Positions 60,719 through 64,000 of a DNA stretch of 64,000 nt are shown here, piece by piece. The DNA lies in assembly GCA_029224185.1 (NCBI GenBank), contig CM055196.1, forward strand, positions 18,936,509 through 19,000,508, written 5' to 3'. A program made the translations under genes and the position numbers. The DNA comes from Karalla daura. Its lineage: Eukaryota > Chordata > Actinopteri > Chaetodontiformes > Leiognathidae. Every line of letters begins with the position of its first letter. Positions within the stretch are counted from its first letter, which is position 1. The notes below the pieces were generated by a model that made no database searches, was not told where the DNA came from, and saw nothing but the letters and a program-made list of their open reading frames with translations.

Positions 60719-63459
60719 TGCATTTAATATCAGGCATGTTTTTTACATTTATCTATTATTTTATTGATATACTCCACTACTCATACTCTTAGTAAAACTA
60801 TTTTAAACAGCAGTACAGTCTGTCCACATGAGTAAAGGTGTGTTTTGAAAAAATTGACTTCATATTTCAGTATTTGGGCTAAATTATCCCTATACAATGC
60901 TCTAGGACAAAAAACATGTGCAACAGTATACCTAGAGTTAAGGCTGTCTTGAACATTTTTATATTTAAAATTGGTGTTGGGCTATTTATGTGCTTCTGTT
61001 ATTTCTAGTATCTTAATGAGGCAAATTTACAAAAAGGTATTTAAAGACATGAAATTACCGTTTAACCTCAGAGAGTCAACTCGGAACCGTAGAATAAAAT
61101 CAGCACCAGTAACTGACCTACAGTAGCAATGGTGCTACACTAACAGTGTGGAAAAGAGAGAGCAACAAAAACTATTTTGTCTCTGTCTGTTGGGCTACTT
61201 GAACTATGAGAAGCGGAGGAACTTGTATTGTTGAAGAAATGTTACTATCAAAAGTTAAATCTTTTTCAGAAAGAAAAATCTCATCAACACTGACAACAAC
61301 AAGCGAAGCTAACACTGAAATATGCTATACAGGCGCAGTCATATGCAGTATGGATCACTGGGCCGTGCCAAGGCAATCTTCCATGTTAATGTTACGAACG
61401 GACTGTAATGAGTGGTGAATAATCACATTTTGATCATTTTAGAATATCTAATCATACAATTATGTTTATTTTGGTGAAGCTCACTATTGTGATGTTACTA
61501 ATAACTTTAAAGTGACAGAAACTTGTCAAACAGGGATATATGTAATCATATATAATTTGCTTTGATTATGGTGAGGAATTCAGTTGATGTCACAGAGAGT
61601 TGGTTGTGTCCTTGTTGTGACTTTGGCTGCGTGCGATAATAATGAAGCAAGGAAAAAGAATAAAGAAGTGTTGAGCCATGAAGCAGAAATATCACTGTTT
61701 GCAGGATTAGCATTACAAGTACACAGAGTGCCTGTAAAATATAAATGAATTGTCTAAGCAGCTGCTCAGTTCTGACAAATATAGATTTATTTGATGAATG
61801 AGCTCCTCGACGCCCTTCACGTCTTGTTTTTTTTTCCACCAATAGGACAAAACTAATTAGAAAATGGAAAGAGAAGGAAAGGACAGGCCTAAGTGGTCCT
61901 AATGAACCATTAATAGTAAATGCATGTGGATAGTGTTGTGCGTGTCATTTTATTGTTTAGTTTAGTTTAGTGTAAATTTATCACCAAGGTGATTGAGTTT
62001 GAAAGGCTAAGGATAAATATCATAAGTTCAAGTACAAGATTTCTAGTTATGTATGGAGGCCTCAACAGACTCTTTGTGAACAGTCCTCTACTGTTTGTAT
62101 CTTCTCTATGAGCCGTCGTTCACACGTCTCCCTCAGGTCTGATAATCAAGCACAGAAACACAACAAAAGCAATTAATCCTTCTCCCTAATCCTTTTATCC
62201 TCTTCCTCTTGCGTGCATTCTTGGGCATATGATTCTGTGAGTCGATAGCGTATGTTCTGTTTTTGTGCTTTTTAATATTTGCATCCATGACACAAGTTAC
62301 GCAAGTTTAATCACTTCCTGGAATCAGTGCTGGGCTTTGCAACACTTCAGCGATGTGTTTTTATCATCCCACTGTGAGAGCAAAGTATAAGAATATCTAC
62401 AACGAAGGATCTTGGGAGTTTAAAGCATCAGTAAGAAGTATTCCTGGAAAAACAATAATATCATTTGCTCCATTGCCTTTTCAGTTTGCGTTCTGTTGAT
62501 CTCAAAGGAGGAGTAAACTATGAGCAATAAAAGTTTAGCATAAAGGAACCTCTATGTTTTCACCTCACGGGAGCTACGCAGCAGCTTCACAGCTCAGAGC
62601 TGCAAAGTGTGTGTTTGTCACAGTGCCTTGACATTAACTTCCCACAATCACACCATCATTAAAAAGGTGTTATAAGCGCAAAGTACTTTACATGACCTGG
62701 TCGTCACTGTTGCCACACACTTCGATCTCTCACGTAACCGTACAATCCCCCAAGGGGCACTTCTGCTGTAATTGGAGCTGCTTTGGGGATCCATTTTGAA
62801 TCATGGAAGGTTTACAAGGTGATTAAAGCAAATGGGCTAATAAAAAAAAAAGAAATAGGCACCACAGTGCAACCCAGTATGCTCGCGGGCTACTTACAGC
62901 CCCAGGCCGAGTCCAAATGTAATCAATGTGTCTATAAAACTCACATTTTCTTCTCTTCATCTCACCTCAGGTGCAAAATCTAATATACAGCACAGTTTAT
63001 AGATGCAACTAATGTTTGTCGCTCTTATTTTTTTTAGACCAGATTGTAAACTTGTAATTGTGTTCTTCGCCTCCACTGCCAAACGCTGTTATACGTGTAA
63101 TATCAAGGCATCAAAGTATAAAGCATTCTGACATTTACCAGGCTTGTTTTGTGCCTTGAAGATTGTATGGAGACAGCTGTGTGGTGCTGGTTAAGTCTGA
63201 AGCCCCTGAATACATCACTCAACATGTTCAGTGGTGTGTGTTTTTGAAGTTTTTGTCCACCATGAATTATCTTGTGTGGCACTGAAGCCGCTCATCTCGT
63301 TAGGCCCTCACAATGTGGTTTTGTTCGGTGACTGAGGGAAGCATAATAGAATTACACTGTACAATGCAGGGGGTTTTGTCTGTCAAGAGCAGGAAGCAAA
63401 TTATGTGGATATGCTGTTATTAACCAGTGGCTGTACTTATCACACATAAACACGTGCGC

Positions 63460-63477
63460 ACACACACACACACACAC
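63460..63477. repeat. Short (CA)n tract
   Basis: About 9 CA units, 200 bp before the third coding exon. Confidence 0.88.
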
Positions 63478-63672
63478 TACAGCTGCAGTGAAAGCCCTTG
63501 ACAAATCCTTTATCCTTCAGATTTCAGGAAAGACAAAGGCGAGGAAATCCTGTCACTTCGAGGTATTGAACACTGATGAAAGAAAATGAGGAAACAGATC
63601 TTGCTCACGCCCAACTCTCCATCTCTCTGTCTGTCTTTCTCCCTCTCTTCTTACCTCTGTCTACCCTGACAG

Positions 63673-63775
63673 CTGTCACTCTCTCCACACAATGGACCAG
63701 GATTACTACGAAGGGACCGACTACCTCTCGCCCGTTCCAGCTGATGGAGACAGGACAGAGGAGTTTGAGTACGAG
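63673..63775 (+). CDS. pdzrn4: pdzrn4 coding exon: acidic linker before PDZ2, residues 108-142
   Basis: The acceptor is a long pyrimidine tract ending CTACCCTGACAG at 63672, and the donor is GAG|GTAGGT at 63776. The first base completes a Ser codon split across the intron (AG|C), giving ...LLSD-S-CHSLHTMD..., the PDZRN4 junction as I recall it. The 34 full codons run CHSLHTMDQDYYEGTDYLSP, then VPADGDRTEEFEYE. They form an acidic, tyrosine-containing linker that precedes the second PDZ domain in the family. The exon leaves in phase 0, so the next exon should begin with the Glu-Val-Glu-Leu segment leading into PDZ2, beyond this window. The CHSLH and ADxDRTE signature separates PDZRN4 from PDZRN3. 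Length and phase agree with the neighbouring exon. Confidence 0.93.
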
Positions 63776-64000
63776 GTAGGTGCCCCACCCTCCTTGATAC
63801 CACTGTCACAATGGACTGATGCACTTGACTTAGGTAAATCATTGATATAGAGTAATTTGGTTCAGTCGAGGGGACCTAGAATTGTTCAATGGTGGCAAGA
63901 ACAAGAACAAGGATGAATACATCCTTGTTCTCTCCTGTTGACATAGAAGCTCTGGAACTCATCAGAAATTAGTCAGAAGCTATTTTACGAGTTCTTATAC
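63776..64000 (+). other. pdzrn4: pdzrn4 intron 3, start only
   Basis: The donor is GTAGGT directly after the exon. The rest is intronic and is entered at about 63867 by a copy of the TTAAAGGGGACC element. The window ends before the acceptor. Confidence 0.85.
63867..64000 (+). mobile_element. TTAAAGGGGACC inverted-repeat element, copy 8 (runs off the window)
   Basis: The left end is GAGGGGACCTAGAATTGTTC with the TTAA lost. It is followed by 'GTTGACATAGAAGCTCTGGA' near 63939. An 'AAGAACAAGAACAAGGATGA' stretch inside looks locally duplicated. The right end lies outside the window. Confidence 0.75.

Larger units (their letters stand above)
60312..63672 (+). other. pdzrn4: pdzrn4 intron 2 (3.4 kb, phase 2)
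   Basis: The intron starts GTACGA and ends CCTGACAG. It is AT-rich and contains a short element tail at about 60658-60718 and a CA tract at 63460-63477. No coding frame in it resembles a known protein. I see nothing else in it. Confidence 0.88.

Noticed and set aside
1..64000. CRISPR arrays, prokaryotic operons or integrated viral genes
   Set aside because: Repeats are microsatellites, transposon-like elements or simple tandem duplications. No regular spacer arrays, bacterial gene layout or viral protein-like frames were seen.

Overview
The window looks like teleost fish genomic DNA, probably percomorph-like. Coding exons are tiny and separated by tens of kilobases of AT-leaning sequence with GT-AG introns. 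There are many CA/TG and CT/GA microsatellites, remnants of a common fish interspersed repeat (CATCC-rich start, CA tract, 'GGACTGTGGGAGGAA' core), and short TTAA-flanked inverted-repeat elements. I see no bacterial or viral gene content. Nearly all open frames of 60-200 codons are chance frames or low-complexity translations.

One gene is recognisable, on the plus strand: pdzrn4 (PDZ domain containing RING finger 4, LNX family). Three coding exons join in frame. Exon 1 is 28226-28294 (23 codons, starts Met-Gly-Cys). Exon 2 is 60058-60311 (84 codons plus 2 nt). Exon 3 is 63673-63775 (1 nt plus 34 codons). Together they encode the first 142 residues of the short, RING-less isoform made from an internal promoter. 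The rest of the protein (second PDZ domain and C-terminal region) must lie beyond 64000. No exon of the long isoform (RING, zinc fingers, first half of PDZ1) was recognised upstream, so 1-27.7 kb is most simply a large intron of the long transcript containing the internal promoter.

Layout: 1-27.7 kb is non-coding, with repeat remnants, two tandem duplications and some possibly regulatory sequence. 26.7-28.3 kb holds the alternative promoter, 5' UTR and first coding exon, preceded by several strong inverted repeats with homeodomain- or SOX-like cores. 28.3-60.06 kb is intron 1, carrying most of the transposon-derived sequence. 60.06-63.78 kb holds exons 2 and 3.

The main non-genic signal is a dispersed family of roughly 0.4-0.6 kb elements with terminal inverted repeats of the form TTAAAGGGGACC...GGTCCCCTTTAA. 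At least eight copies or fragments occur in both orientations, and several share a Glu/Ser-rich frame that could be a relic of a transposase N-terminus. The alternative first exon also creates a predicted doubly acylated (MGCxxC) N-terminus on a protein that has lost its RING and half of PDZ1.
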